29,169 nt of DNA from assembly GCA_900772715.1 (NCBI GenBank), contig CAAGRN010000097.1, forward strand, positions 1 to 29,169, in the 5' to 3' direction. The DNA is from an uncultured Subdoligranulum sp. (GTDB lineage Bacteria; Bacillota_A; Clostridia; Oscillospirales; Ruminococcaceae). Each line of letters begins with the position of its first letter. The first letter of the stretch is position 1. Positions 8,050 to 14,820 of the stretch are shown one piece after another. Below the pieces are notes generated by a model. The model searched no databases and was not told the origin of the DNA. It saw only the letters and a list, made by a program, of their open reading frames with translations. The position numbers and the translations under genes are program-made.

Positions 8050-9795
8050 TTATTTTGCCATGGCCTGCACGACACCGCGGCTGCAGTCCATAGAAATCAG
8101 CATGCCATCCTGCAGCGTGCGGGTGGCATTGGTGGCACCGATGATGACCGCCTTGTCCAAGGTCAGCCCCACGATGGCGGAGTGGCTGTTGGCGCCGGCT
8201 TCCTCGGTGATGATGCCCGCCGCCTGCTTCATAAAGGGCAGGGCGTCGTTGGTGGTAAAGGGTACGACCAGAATCTGACCGGGCTTGAACTTCTTATTTG
8301 CTTCGGCGGTGTTGCGGCAGACGCAAACCTCACCCTTGACATTCTGGTGACCGATGCCGACACCGGCAAGCAGAGAGTTGCCCACCATATGCACCTTGAT
8401 CATATTGGTGGTGCCGGAAACGCCCACGGGGACACCGGCAGTGACAACCACCATATCGCCGGAGGATACCAGCCCTGCCTTCTCGGAAGCGTTGACGGAC
8501 ATCTCGATCAGCTCATCGGTGGAATGGGCGTAGTCGATCATCAGGGGAACCACACCGCGGTAGACGTTCATCTGGCGGCGGGTGCTTTCGTCCAGAACGC
8601 AGGCAATGATCGGCACGTCCGGGCGGAAGCGGCTCAGCAAACGGGCGGTTTCGCCGCTCTTGGAGGCAGTGATGATGGCGGAGGCGCCCACGTCGGCGGC
8701 GGTGGTGCAGGCGGCGTGACCCACAGCGGCGCTGATGGTCATACGGGTGGATTCCGAACGGGCATGGTGGACAAGGTTGTCAAAGTTGGAATCCGCCTCG
8801 GTGGTTTCGGCAATGGCTGCCATCGCCTTCAGCGCCTCGACGGGGTATTTGCCTGCGGCGGTTTCGCCCGAAAGCATAACCGCGCCGGTGCCGTCGTAGA
8901 TGGCGTTGGCAACGTCGGTGATCTCCGCACGGGTGGGGCGGGGATTGACGATCATGGAATCCAGCATCTGGGTGGCGGTGATGCAGATCTTGCCGGCGCT
9001 CATGGCGCGGTCGATCAGATGTTTCTGGATAGAGGGGATCTCGGCATAGTCGATCTCAACGCCCATATCGCCGCGGGCGACCATAATGCCGTCGGCGACG
9101 GTCAGGATCTCGTCAATGTTGTCAATGCCCTCCTGGTTCTCGATCTTGGCGATGATGCGCATATTGCAGTCATGCTCATCGAGAATGTGGCGGATCTCCA
9201 TAATGTCCTGCGCGTTGCGGGTAAAGCTTGCAGAGATCAGATCGAAGCCCTGCTCAATGCCGAACAGAATGTCGTTGCGGTCGCGCGGGCTCATATACGG
9301 CATGGACAGGTGAACGCCGGGGACGTTGACGCCCTTCTTGGTCTTGATGATGCCGTCATTCTTGACGGTGCAGACAATATCGGTACCCTCGACAGCGTCG
9401 ATGGCAAGCTCGATCAAGCCGTCATCCAGCATGATGCGGCCACCGGGCTGCACATCGCGGGGCAGATCCTTATAGGTGATGGAGCAGATTTCGTGGGTGC
9501 CCTCGACCTCGCGGGAGGTCAGGGTGAATTTCTGTCCGGCCACCAGCTTTTCGGTGCCATTGGCAAAGGTGCCAAGACGAATCTCGGGACCCTTGGTGTC
9601 CAGCATGGCTGCCACGGGTAGATCCAGCTCCTGCGCCAAGGTGCGCAGCAGGCGGTAACGACCGGCGTGTTCCTCGTAATCGCCGTGGGAGAAGTTAAAA
9701 CGGGCAACGTTCATACCGTTTTCCAGCAGCTGACGCAAAATGCCGGGCTTATCGGTAGAGGGACCCATAGTGCAAACAATCTTTGTCTTACGCAT
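8050..9795 (-). CDS. pyk: Pyruvate kinase with C-terminal PEP-utiliser domain
   Basis: Transfers phosphate from phosphoenolpyruvate to ADP, the final glycolytic step. The 581 aa exceed the ~470 aa E. coli type because of an extra C-terminal domain like that of Bacillus/Geobacillus enzymes. It begins MRKTKIVCTMGPSTDKP. The substrate/metal signature near 220-235 contains MVARGDMGVEI, followed by ITATQMLDSM and GTGAVMLSGETAAGKYP (about 305-325). The allosteric C-domain spans about 345-470. The PEP-utiliser domain (about 495-580) has the swivelling-His motif GANSHSAIVG. ATG 9795 has a perfect AGGAGG (9804-9809), 8 nt away. A promoter lies just upstream and luxS follows directly. Confidence 0.97.
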   Translation of the reverse strand: MRKTKIVCTMGPSTDKPGILRQLLENGMNVARFNFSHGDYEEHAGRYRLLRTLAQELDLPVAAMLDTKGPEIRLGTFANGTEKLVAGQKFTLTSREVEGTHEICSITYKDLPRDVQPGGRIMLDDGLIELAIDAVEGTDIVCTVKNDGIIKTKKGVNVPGVHLSMPYMSPRDRNDILFGIEQGFDLISASFTRNAQDIMEIRHILDEHDCNMRIIAKIENQEGIDNIDEILTVADGIMVARGDMGVEIDYAEIPSIQKHLIDRAMSAGKICITATQMLDSMIVNPRPTRAEITDVANAIYDGTGAVMLSGETAAGKYPVEALKAMAAIAETTEADSNFDNLVHHARSESTRMTISAAVGHAACTTAADVGASAIITASKSGETARLLSRFRPDVPIIACVLDESTRRQMNVYRGVVPLMIDYAHSTDELIEMSVNASEKAGLVSSGDMVVVTAGVPVGVSGTTNMIKVHMVGNSLLAGVGIGHQNVKGEVCVCRNTAEANKKFKPGQILVVPFTTNDALPFMKQAAGIITEEAGANSHSAIVGLTLDKAVIIGATNATRTLQDGMLISMDCSRGVVQAMAK

Positions 9796-9846
9796 AAGAT
9801 GTACCTCCTAATGTATTCAAAAAAATACCAACTTTCCGCACTCTAT

Positions 9847-9875
9847 AGTATACTACAAATCGCACTTTCAGGCAA
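9847..9875 (-). promoter_or_regulatory. Promoter of pyk-luxS
   Basis: On the minus strand TTGCCT (9870-9875), 17 bp, TATACT (9847-9852). Transcription would start near 9840, giving a leader of about 45 nt including the AGGAGG. Confidence 0.65.
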
Positions 9876-9906
9876 GTGGAAAAGCAGGGCAAAGAGAAGG
9901 GAACGG

Positions 9907-9978
9907 CGCATTTCTTGCGGTTTTGCCCGGCATGGCAGCGCAAACACAAAATTTTTTCAACTTTTGCAAGAAAATGCG
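9907..9978. repeat. Inverted repeat between the pyk and yajC promoters
   Basis: CGCATTTCTTGC (9907-9918) and GCAAGAAAATGCG (9966-9978) are complementary apart from one extra A, with 47 nt between the arms. The repeat lies between the two divergent promoters, in a stretch neither promoter should transcribe. Role unknown. Confidence 0.45.
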
Positions 9979-9986
9979 GGAAATAC

Positions 9987-10015
9987 TTGCACAACAGCAA
10001 AAGATTCGATATAAT
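9987..10015 (+). promoter_or_regulatory. Promoter of yajC
   Basis: TTGCAC (9987-9992), 17 bp, TATAAT (10010-10015). Predicted start about 10022, 30 nt before the yajC ATG. Confidence 0.65.
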
Positions 10016-10051
10016 AGAGGAAACCGTTTAATTATAAGGAGAATATCTGTT

Positions 10052-10399
10052 ATGATTCAATTTTTGTCTGCTACCGGTACCGCCAGCACTGCCGAAATGA
10101 TCGTCAGCTTCCTGCCCATTGTGATCCTGCTGGTCTTTATGATCGTTCTGGTGTACCTGCCCCAGAAGCGTCAGGATAAAAAGGACGCTGCTATGCGCAA
10201 TTCTATCGAAATCGGCGATAAGGTCACCACCATCGGCGGCATTGTGGGCATCGTCTGCGCCATTGCCGACAAGGACGATACGCTGGTCATCGAAACCGGC
10301 AGCGACCGCACCAAGATCCGTTTCCGCCGTTCTGCCATTTCCGGCGTAGAAAAGCTGGATGCCGGCAAGGACAGCAAGGCTGCCCCTGTCAAGAAATAA
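10052..10399 (+). CDS. yajC: Preprotein translocase accessory subunit YajC
   Basis: Single-span membrane protein that associates with SecDF near the SecYEG translocon. It has 115 aa: a short N-terminus, one hydrophobic helix (about 14-36, IVSFLPIVILLVFMIVLVYL region), the YLPQKRQDK basic border, and the cytoplasmic domain with GDKVTTIGGIVGIV (about 56-69), which is the family hallmark. The tail is Lys/Ala-rich. The frame is open upstream to 9923, but ATG 10052 has AAGGAG at 10036-10041 and a matching promoter, so the longer version is rejected. No secD or secF is in the window. A terminator-like hairpin follows 18 nt after the stop. Confidence 0.93.
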   Translation: MIQFLSATGTASTAEMIVSFLPIVILLVFMIVLVYLPQKRQDKKDAAMRNSIEIGDKVTTIGGIVGIVCAIADKDDTLVIETGSDRTKIRFRRSAISGVEKLDAGKDSKAAPVKK

Positions 10400-10417
10400 G
10401 CGAAATTCGAATATAGC

Positions 10418-10460
10418 AAAGCCTCCTTGCATAGTGTTGACTAGGCAAGGAGGCTTTTTT
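10418..10460 (+). terminator. Terminator-like hairpin that also contains the SD of the next gene
   Basis: AAAGCCTCCTTGC (10418-10430) pairs perfectly with GCAAGGAGGCTTT (10445-10457), 13 bp, with a 14-nt loop. T6 occupies 10455-10460, directly before the ATG at 10461. The 3' arm includes AAGGAGG (10447-10453), spaced 7 nt from that ATG. The structure would both end transcription after yajC and bury the next ribosome binding site. Confidence 0.82.
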
Positions 10461-10877
10461 ATGGCAAAAACAAAACGAATCCGAGCAATGCGCCCCTGCG
10501 CACCCGGCACGGCAGCCGTGTGGGGGCTGGCGGTCTGCCTTTTGGGCGGTGCGGCGGGCTGCACGGCGCTGCTGGCACTGTTTGCGCTGCTGCTGGCAAA
10601 AACACCGCCGCCCATGGCGGCGGCGCGCCCGATGGGCTGCATAGCGGCGGCAGCGGGGGCGGGAATATCGGGCTACATGCTGGCAAAAAAGGCGGGGCGG
10701 CAGGTGCTTTTGTGCGGGCTGGGTGCGGGGGTATTTTACGCGCTGTGTCTGGCGGCAGCCGCATGGATGCAGGACGGGGCGGTGCATTGGCAGGGCGCGA
10801 ATGCCATGTTGCCGCTGGCACTGCTGCTGGGCGGCTGCTTTGGCGGCGCCGCCGCAGCGCTCAAGGGCGGGCGCTGA
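10461..10877 (+). CDS. TIGR04086-type small membrane protein
   Basis: A 138-aa, very Ala/Gly-rich protein with a basic N-terminus (MAKTKRIRAMRP) and four predicted membrane helices (about 18-46, 55-75, 80-100 and 110-132). Position right after yajC and its overall shape match the TIGR04086 family of clostridial membrane proteins of unknown function. In many Clostridia that neighbourhood also encodes the six-cysteine peptide SCIFF and its maturase; I see neither here. The start follows a T6 tract, and its only good SD lies in the hairpin arm. The stop overlaps the next start (TGATG at 10875-10879). The assignment leans on context, because hydrophobic composition makes residue matches weak. Confidence 0.7.
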   Translation: MAKTKRIRAMRPCAPGTAAVWGLAVCLLGGAAGCTALLALFALLLAKTPPPMAAARPMGCIAAAAGAGISGYMLAKKAGRQVLLCGLGAGVFYALCLAAAAWMQDGAVHWQGANAMLPLALLLGGCFGGAAAALKGGR

Positions 10878-11536
10878 TGCGCGCAGTCAGTAAGCCCCGC
10901 CGCAGACCGAACCCGGTGCTGCCTGCAGCGCACCGCAGCCCGGCAGCGCGACCTGCCCCGGGGCGCGGACAGCGAAGCATTACGCAGCCGCTGTGTGCGG
11001 CTGCGTTTTTGGCGGCGTATCCGCTGGGAATGTGGCAGGGCAGCCAAGGGGGAGAATATGCGGTGCAGCTGGCAGGGCATATTCTTTCTCCGGAAAGCTA
11101 CACCGCGTGGCAAGGTGTGGCTGCAGCATTGCTTTCTGGCATATTTTTGACGCTGCTGTGCATTTTTGCCGCCGGCTTTTGCGCGGTGGGTACGGGGCTG
11201 CTTTGCCTTGTGTTTGCGGCGCAGGGCGGGTATCTGGGCTTTTGCGCGGCGGCGGTCTGCCTGCAAAATGGTGCCAAGGCGTTGCTTGTGTATCGGGCGC
11301 TGTTGAGCTTTCCGGAGCTGGCAGCGCTGGCGCTCAGCCTGTGGCTGGCACGGTATGCGGGCAGGCTGTGCGCAGGACTGAACCAAAGCATATTTGCCGG
11401 CGGCGCGGCAAGGGGACGTCTGCAGGCAGATGCCCGGCGTCTGGCGCTGCGGTTTTTGCTGGCGGCAGCTTTAGGCGTCGGGGTCAGTGTTGTCGGTGCC
11501 GGGATCGCCGTTTTCGTCGCCGGGATCCTGCTGTGA
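10877..11536 (+). CDS. SpoIIM-like integral membrane protein
   Basis: A 219-aa protein with an Arg/Pro-rich basic N-terminus (about 1-35) and four to five hydrophobic segments. The central part, GTGLLCLVFAAQGGYLGF followed by NGAKALLVYRALLSFPELAALA, resembles the SpoIIM/DUF95 pattern of a Gly-containing helix pair, then a helix with a Pro-Glu or Pro-Gln motif. SpoIIM acts with SpoIIP and SpoIID in septal peptidoglycan removal during engulfment. Context supports this: in Bacillus spoIIM lies near xerD (ripX), and here a Xer gene is next door. Similarity is by eye and modest; a diverged membrane protein with another role is possible. Its last 66 bp overlap the converging Xer gene. Confidence 0.5.
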   Translation: MRAVSKPRRRPNPVLPAAHRSPAARPAPGRGQRSITQPLCAAAFLAAYPLGMWQGSQGGEYAVQLAGHILSPESYTAWQGVAAALLSGIFLTLLCIFAAGFCAVGTGLLCLVFAAQGGYLGFCAAAVCLQNGAKALLVYRALLSFPELAALALSLWLARYAGRLCAGLNQSIFAGGAARGRLQADARRLALRFLLAAALGVGVSVVGAGIAVFVAGILL

Positions 11537-12538
11537 CGGCTCAAACTCCCGCTGCGCCAAGGGCGAAGCATTGACGGCGGCGCGCAGCTGCTGGCGGTTG
11601 ATGTGGGTGTAGATTTGGGTGGTGGAAACACTCTCGTGACCGAGAATTTCCTTCAGCGCCAGCATATCCACACCGCCTTGGTACATCAGCGTGGCGGCGG
11701 TGTGGCGCAGCTTGTGGGGCGAAAACCCGCGCCCGCTCAAGCCCGCACTTTGCAGGCAGCGGGCAACGATCTGCTCGACCCGGCGCGCCGACAGCCGCTT
11801 GCCGGTCTTTTTGGAAACAAACAGTGCCTGCTTGTCGGTCAGGTTGGGCAGGGAAGCGCGGGCGGCGGTGTAATGCTCCAGCGCATCTAGGCAGGCGGGC
11901 GTCAGGTAGACGAGCCGTTCCTTGCTGCCCTTGCCGGTAATGCGGATGGTATCGTCCCGAAAATCGCCCAAATTGATGGTCACCAGCTCGGTCAGACGCA
12001 TACCGCAGTTCAAAAACAACGTTATAATGCAGAAATCCCGCTCGTAAAAATCACTTTGTATATTTTTTAACAATTGAATGCTTTCATCGGCGGTCAGGTA
12101 TTTGGGCAGCGCCTTTTTGGGCGCACCCAAGCTGATGCTTTCGGTGGGGTTGGTGCTGAGCTTGCCGACCTGCGTACACATATAGTTGAAAAAGCCCTTG
12201 ATGGCGCTCAATTTGCGGGCGCGCGCCTTGGAGCCGTTGTCGGCGTCGCGCACATGGTCAAGGTACGCAAAGATGTCCCGCTTAGCAATTTTGGCAATAT
12301 CCTTGGTGGAAATGCCCGTCAGGTCGATTTCGGCGGGGTCAATGGTGTCGGGCACACGCTGCCAAAGAACCATCATAAAACGGAAAAAACCGCGCAGGTC
12401 AAGATAGTAGCCGTTGATCGTGCGCGGAGAGCGCAGCTTGACAAAATCGAGATAATGCAGATATTCCACAACATCGTTGGGGATATCCAGATACGGTGCA
12501 TGGCGTTCGGGATGAACGGCATCAATGTAACTGCTCAT
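11471..12538 (-). CDS. Tyrosine recombinase of the XerC/XerD family
   Basis: Site-specific recombinase, probably for chromosome dimer resolution at dif or a related role. It has 355 aa with an N-terminal SAM-like core-binding domain (about 20-125) and a C-terminal catalytic domain (about 145-325). The full catalytic set is visible: Arg181 (GMRLTEL), Lys203 (GKGSKER), His275 and Arg278 (SPHKLRHT), His301 (GHESV) and nucleophile Tyr310 (YTHIN). About 30 residues beyond the usual ~300-aa family end form an acidic Pro/Asp/Gly-rich tail, encoded partly opposite the SpoIIM-like gene. ATG 12538 has GAGG at 12546-12549 with 7-nt spacing. The spoIIM-side position suggests XerD, but no phage or integron genes adjoin, so I give no symbol. 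Confidence 0.92.
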   Translation of the reverse strand: MSSYIDAVHPERHAPYLDIPNDVVEYLHYLDFVKLRSPRTINGYYLDLRGFFRFMMVLWQRVPDTIDPAEIDLTGISTKDIAKIAKRDIFAYLDHVRDADNGSKARARKLSAIKGFFNYMCTQVGKLSTNPTESISLGAPKKALPKYLTADESIQLLKNIQSDFYERDFCIITLFLNCGMRLTELVTINLGDFRDDTIRITGKGSKERLVYLTPACLDALEHYTAARASLPNLTDKQALFVSKKTGKRLSARRVEQIVARCLQSAGLSGRGFSPHKLRHTAATLMYQGGVDMLALKEILGHESVSTTQIYTHINRQQLRAAVNASPLAQREFEPSQQDPGDENGDPGTDNTDPDA

Positions 12539-12577
12539 AGGTAAACCTCGTGTAAATGCTAACCTGTCCCTGATAAT

Positions 12578-13054
12578 TTATCTCTTGTCCGTAGTGAAAT
12601 ACTTTACTGTGTCTGTTGGATTCTTCAATTCATTCTTGAAATATTCCGGATATATTTTCTTGCCCTCATCAAGCGAAATCCACACCAAGTGTTCTTTGCT
12701 GTTTTCATCCATAAAGAACTCGCTGATCGGCGCAAAAGCATCAGGCACTTTCATATAGAAGAAAAGCGAAATCTCATAAATCAGCTTGTCCCGATTGGTA
12801 GGCGCGTCGCCATAGAAATAGTTTTCATGCACAAAGCCAAGGCGGTCGATTTCCATCTGAACGCCTGTTTCTTCCAGCACTTCACGAACAACAGCCTCTT
12901 CGGCTGTTTCACCGAATTTCACTCTGCCGCCGACGGAGTAGAGATACTCTCTGTCATTGCCAACCATCAAAAGCTTTCCATCTTTCATGATGATTGCACC
13001 GACACGAATATTCAAAATCCCATCGTCACAGGCTACGCACATATCTTTGTTCAT
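12578..13054 (-). CDS. NUDIX hydrolase, in a low-GC islet
   Basis: Predicted nucleoside-diphosphate-linked pyrophosphatase, 158 aa. The Nudix box GX5EX7REVLEETGV is intact at 43-65, with metal ligands Glu58, Glu61 and Glu62 in REVLEE. The substrate is unknown; the N-terminus has three nearby Cys/Asp positions (MCVACDD) but no full zinc motif. By my count 12601-13020 is about 44% GC, clearly below the neighbouring genes, and codon choice includes many A/T-ending codons, suggesting recent transfer. The SD is weak (GGTGAAAATCTAAG before the ATG). Three inverted repeats lie in the 150 bp upstream. It reads toward the Xer gene, with 39 bp between them. Confidence 0.9.
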   Translation of the reverse strand: MNKDMCVACDDGILNIRVGAIIMKDGKLLMVGNDREYLYSVGGRVKFGETAEEAVVREVLEETGVQMEIDRLGFVHENYFYGDAPTNRDKLIYEISLFFYMKVPDAFAPISEFFMDENSKEHLVWISLDEGKKIYPEYFKNELKNPTDTVKYFTTDKR

Positions 13055-13093
13055 CTTAGATTTTCACCGTATCACAGTTTTACTATTTCAAGG

Positions 13094-13107
13094 TGACAGC
13101 CTTGTCA
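13094..13107. repeat. Short inverted repeat upstream of the NUDIX gene
   Basis: TGACA-GCCT-TGTCA, 5-bp arms around a 4-nt centre, 40 bp upstream of the NUDIX start. The size and position suit an operator, but a match this short can arise by chance. Confidence 0.3.
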
Positions 13108-13136
13108 GAAGAAATCACCCAAGACACTTCCCTACA

Positions 13137-13162
13137 TTTCGCTAAACTTTGATTTAGCGAAA
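13137..13162. repeat. Perfect 10-bp inverted repeat
   Basis: TTTCGCTAAA (13137-13146) and TTTAGCGAAA (13153-13162) are exact complements around CTTTGA. No T-run follows on either strand, so it is not a standard terminator. It could be an operator, a recombinase or element-end site, or an RNA hairpin in the NUDIX leader. Confidence 0.6.
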
Positions 13163-13171
13163 CTGCATAAA

Positions 13172-13202
13172 GAGAACGAGAAAGCACTCCCTCTCGGTTC
13201 TC
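13172..13202 (-). repeat. Imperfect inverted repeat, possible weak terminator of the radA operon
   Basis: GAGAACGAGA (13172-13181) faces TCTCGGTTCTC (13192-13202), complementary with one bulged base. On the minus strand the stem is followed by TTTAT. It lies about 50 bp beyond the stop of the GyrI-like gene. Confidence 0.35.
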
Positions 13203-13250
13203 CTGTAACTCTCCCGCTCTCCCGCAGGTTTTCCGGCGGCGGGATTTGCC

Positions 13251-13883
13251 TTACAGCTTTTTGACGGGATGGCGCAAAACCGTTTTGCGTTTTTCGGGCG
13301 GGGTTTTGCGCGGGTCGCTCAGATAAATTTCGTGGTGCATACGTTCGGCAGAAAAATCGTTGGCGCAGCCGTTTTGCGCAAGAAACGCATCCATACGCGC
13401 TACGGTGGCAGGCTCGTCATCGTAGGCGCCCAAATGCATCATCTGCACGCAAAGCCCCTCGTCCACGGTCAAAAATTCCACCGCAGAAAAATCCTGCTTC
13501 TTTTTGCGCGATGCCTCGGCAATCGCCCAGTCAAAATCGGCGCGGCTCACAAAATCCGGCACACGGATGACAGAAATCCAGCAAAAGGCATCCTTGTGGG
13601 CATACTCTACGCCGTCTGTCCCCTCTTGGTACCAGAAACCCTCCAACGGGGGTACAACATAATCAAAAAAGCCGTCGATCTCGTGTCCGGCTTTGCGGCA
13701 CATTTTTAAGGTGTAGGCAACGCCGTACAAAAGACCGATCGCCTGCTGGTATGCGCCGCCCTCCTCGTTGGGGTCGCCCTTGCCGCGCACAGCCAGATAT
13801 TGCATCGGCGGCAGCGTTACAAGCTGCGGCACCGCCTTGGGCAGATAAAATTCCTTGTATTCCTTTTTATAGTCAAACGGCAT
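13251..13883 (-). CDS. GyrI-like small-molecule-binding domain protein
   Basis: A 210-aa protein resembling stand-alone GyrI-like (SOUL/BacI-type) proteins: MPFDYKKEYKEFYLP, then LVTLPPMQYLAVRGKGDPNEEGG, with AYQQAIGLLYGVAYTLK after it, and a C-terminal half with VEFLTVDEGLCVQMMHLGAYDDEPATV and RMHHEIYLSDPRKTPPEK. No DNA-binding domain is present. Members of this superfamily bind or hydrolyse small amphipathic molecules, and some protect gyrase; the ligand here is unknown. ATG 13883 has AAGGAGG at 13890-13896, spaced 6 nt; a longer open frame is rejected. It lies 13 nt after the DUF7916-type gene and ends the radA operon. Confidence 0.85.
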   Translation of the reverse strand: MPFDYKKEYKEFYLPKAVPQLVTLPPMQYLAVRGKGDPNEEGGAYQQAIGLLYGVAYTLKMCRKAGHEIDGFFDYVVPPLEGFWYQEGTDGVEYAHKDAFCWISVIRVPDFVSRADFDWAIAEASRKKKQDFSAVEFLTVDEGLCVQMMHLGAYDDEPATVARMDAFLAQNGCANDFSAERMHHEIYLSDPRKTPPEKRKTVLRHPVKKL

Positions 13884-13896
13884 AGGAAGCCTCCTT

Positions 13897-14820
13897 TCAG
13901 CGGTTGACGGACTGCGCCATCTTGTGGTAGGTGTGGCGTTCGCCGCGAATGGCAATGGAGTATGCCAAAATATTCTGCGGCAGCGCCATACCGGGTACGC
14001 CGGTGTCGCCGATGTGGTGAATATCCGCACCTGCCATCTTGCACATCAGGGCAATCTGCCGAATGGTCGCGGTGTCCGCGCCCTCCTGCGAGGTGCCGAT
14101 GGCGGTCAGCGCCAGCTTGCCCGCCGCGTGGATGCCGCTGATCAACCGGTGTGCGTACTCCTGCGTGATGCCGGGTACGGTACCGGGCGCGGGCAGCAGG
14201 ATAATGTCAGCGCCGGCTTGGATAAAGTCGCGGACATCGTCAGGGGTCAGGATGTTTTCGCCGCCCTCCCCTGCCACGCCGGAAGCGTGCATCTTGCCGG
14301 CGGCTAGAATCAGCCGGTCGCCCACAGCGGCGCGGATGCTGCGCAGGGATTCCACAATGGCGCTGTTGCTCACGCCATTGCCGGGATTTCCGGTCAAAAC
14401 CACCATATCTACGCCCATTTCTGCGGCACGGACGGCGTTTTCGGCGGTGGCAAGACGTCCGGCGCTCATTTTCCAGAGTGTGCCGTCGTTGGATTTGGCT
14501 GCCTGCGGGTCCACCGGCTCCAGATTGATGCCGACAACACGCCCGGTCAGCCGCTTGATTTCGCGCACCGTGTCCTCTTCTGCCACCTTGGGCAGTGCGT
14601 TGATGACCGGGTGCTGCACATCAAACATATTCAGCAGCAGGATATCCGCGCTCAGCGAGGCGGCATATTCCGCATTGGTCACGTCCACCAGCAGCGGCGG
14701 CGTGATGCCGATGGTTTCGCATGCCAGCACGCGCCCCTCGCACGCGGCAAGGGCGCTCAGCAGTTCGGGCTTGGTGCAATTTTGCAAATCTGACGGTGTG
14801 CAGTCCAAAAGGCGCTTCAT
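13897..14820 (-). CDS. DUF7916-type predicted TIM-barrel protein, function unknown
   Basis: A 307-aa soluble protein. The alternating pattern of hydrophobic strands ending in Gly or Asp and amphipathic helices looks like a (beta/alpha)8 barrel: GVDMVVLTGNPGNGVSNSA (about 135-153), LILAAGKMHAS, ADIILLPAPGTVPGITQEY (about 209-227), LALTAIGTSQEGAD (about 242-255), and ADIHHIGDTGVPGMALPQN (about 270-288). These loops could hold a phosphate or cofactor. I recall it as the family labelled DUF7916, sometimes mis-annotated as haloacid dehalogenase-like, though I see no HAD DxD motif. The start overlaps the SseB-like stop by 4 nt, so it is coupled to that gene. The reaction is unknown. Confidence 0.65.
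   Translation of the reverse strand: MKRLLDCTPSDLQNCTKPELLSALAACEGRVLACETIGITPPLLVDVTNAEYAASLSADILLLNMFDVQHPVINALPKVAEEDTVREIKRLTGRVVGINLEPVDPQAAKSNDGTLWKMSAGRLATAENAVRAAEMGVDMVVLTGNPGNGVSNSAIVESLRSIRAAVGDRLILAAGKMHASGVAGEGGENILTPDDVRDFIQAGADIILLPAPGTVPGITQEYAHRLISGIHAAGKLALTAIGTSQEGADTATIRQIALMCKMAGADIHHIGDTGVPGMALPQNILAYSIAIRGERHTYHKMAQSVNR

Noticed and set aside
8182..9621. 479-aa open frame opposite pyk
   Set aside because: Antisense shadow of pyruvate kinase; Gly/Val/Asp/His-rich translation without a domain.
9923..10051. 43-codon upstream extension of yajC
   Set aside because: It spans the predicted promoter, and ATG 10052 has AAGGAG and starts just before the YajC helix.
10399..10900. 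SCIFF six-cysteine peptide near yajC/TIGR04086
   Set aside because: No short ORF with the Cys pattern and no maturase is present in the neighbourhood.
13908..14820. Haloacid dehalogenase label for the predicted barrel protein
   Set aside because: No DxD nucleophile motif or other HAD motifs; the strand/loop pattern fits a TIM barrel better.
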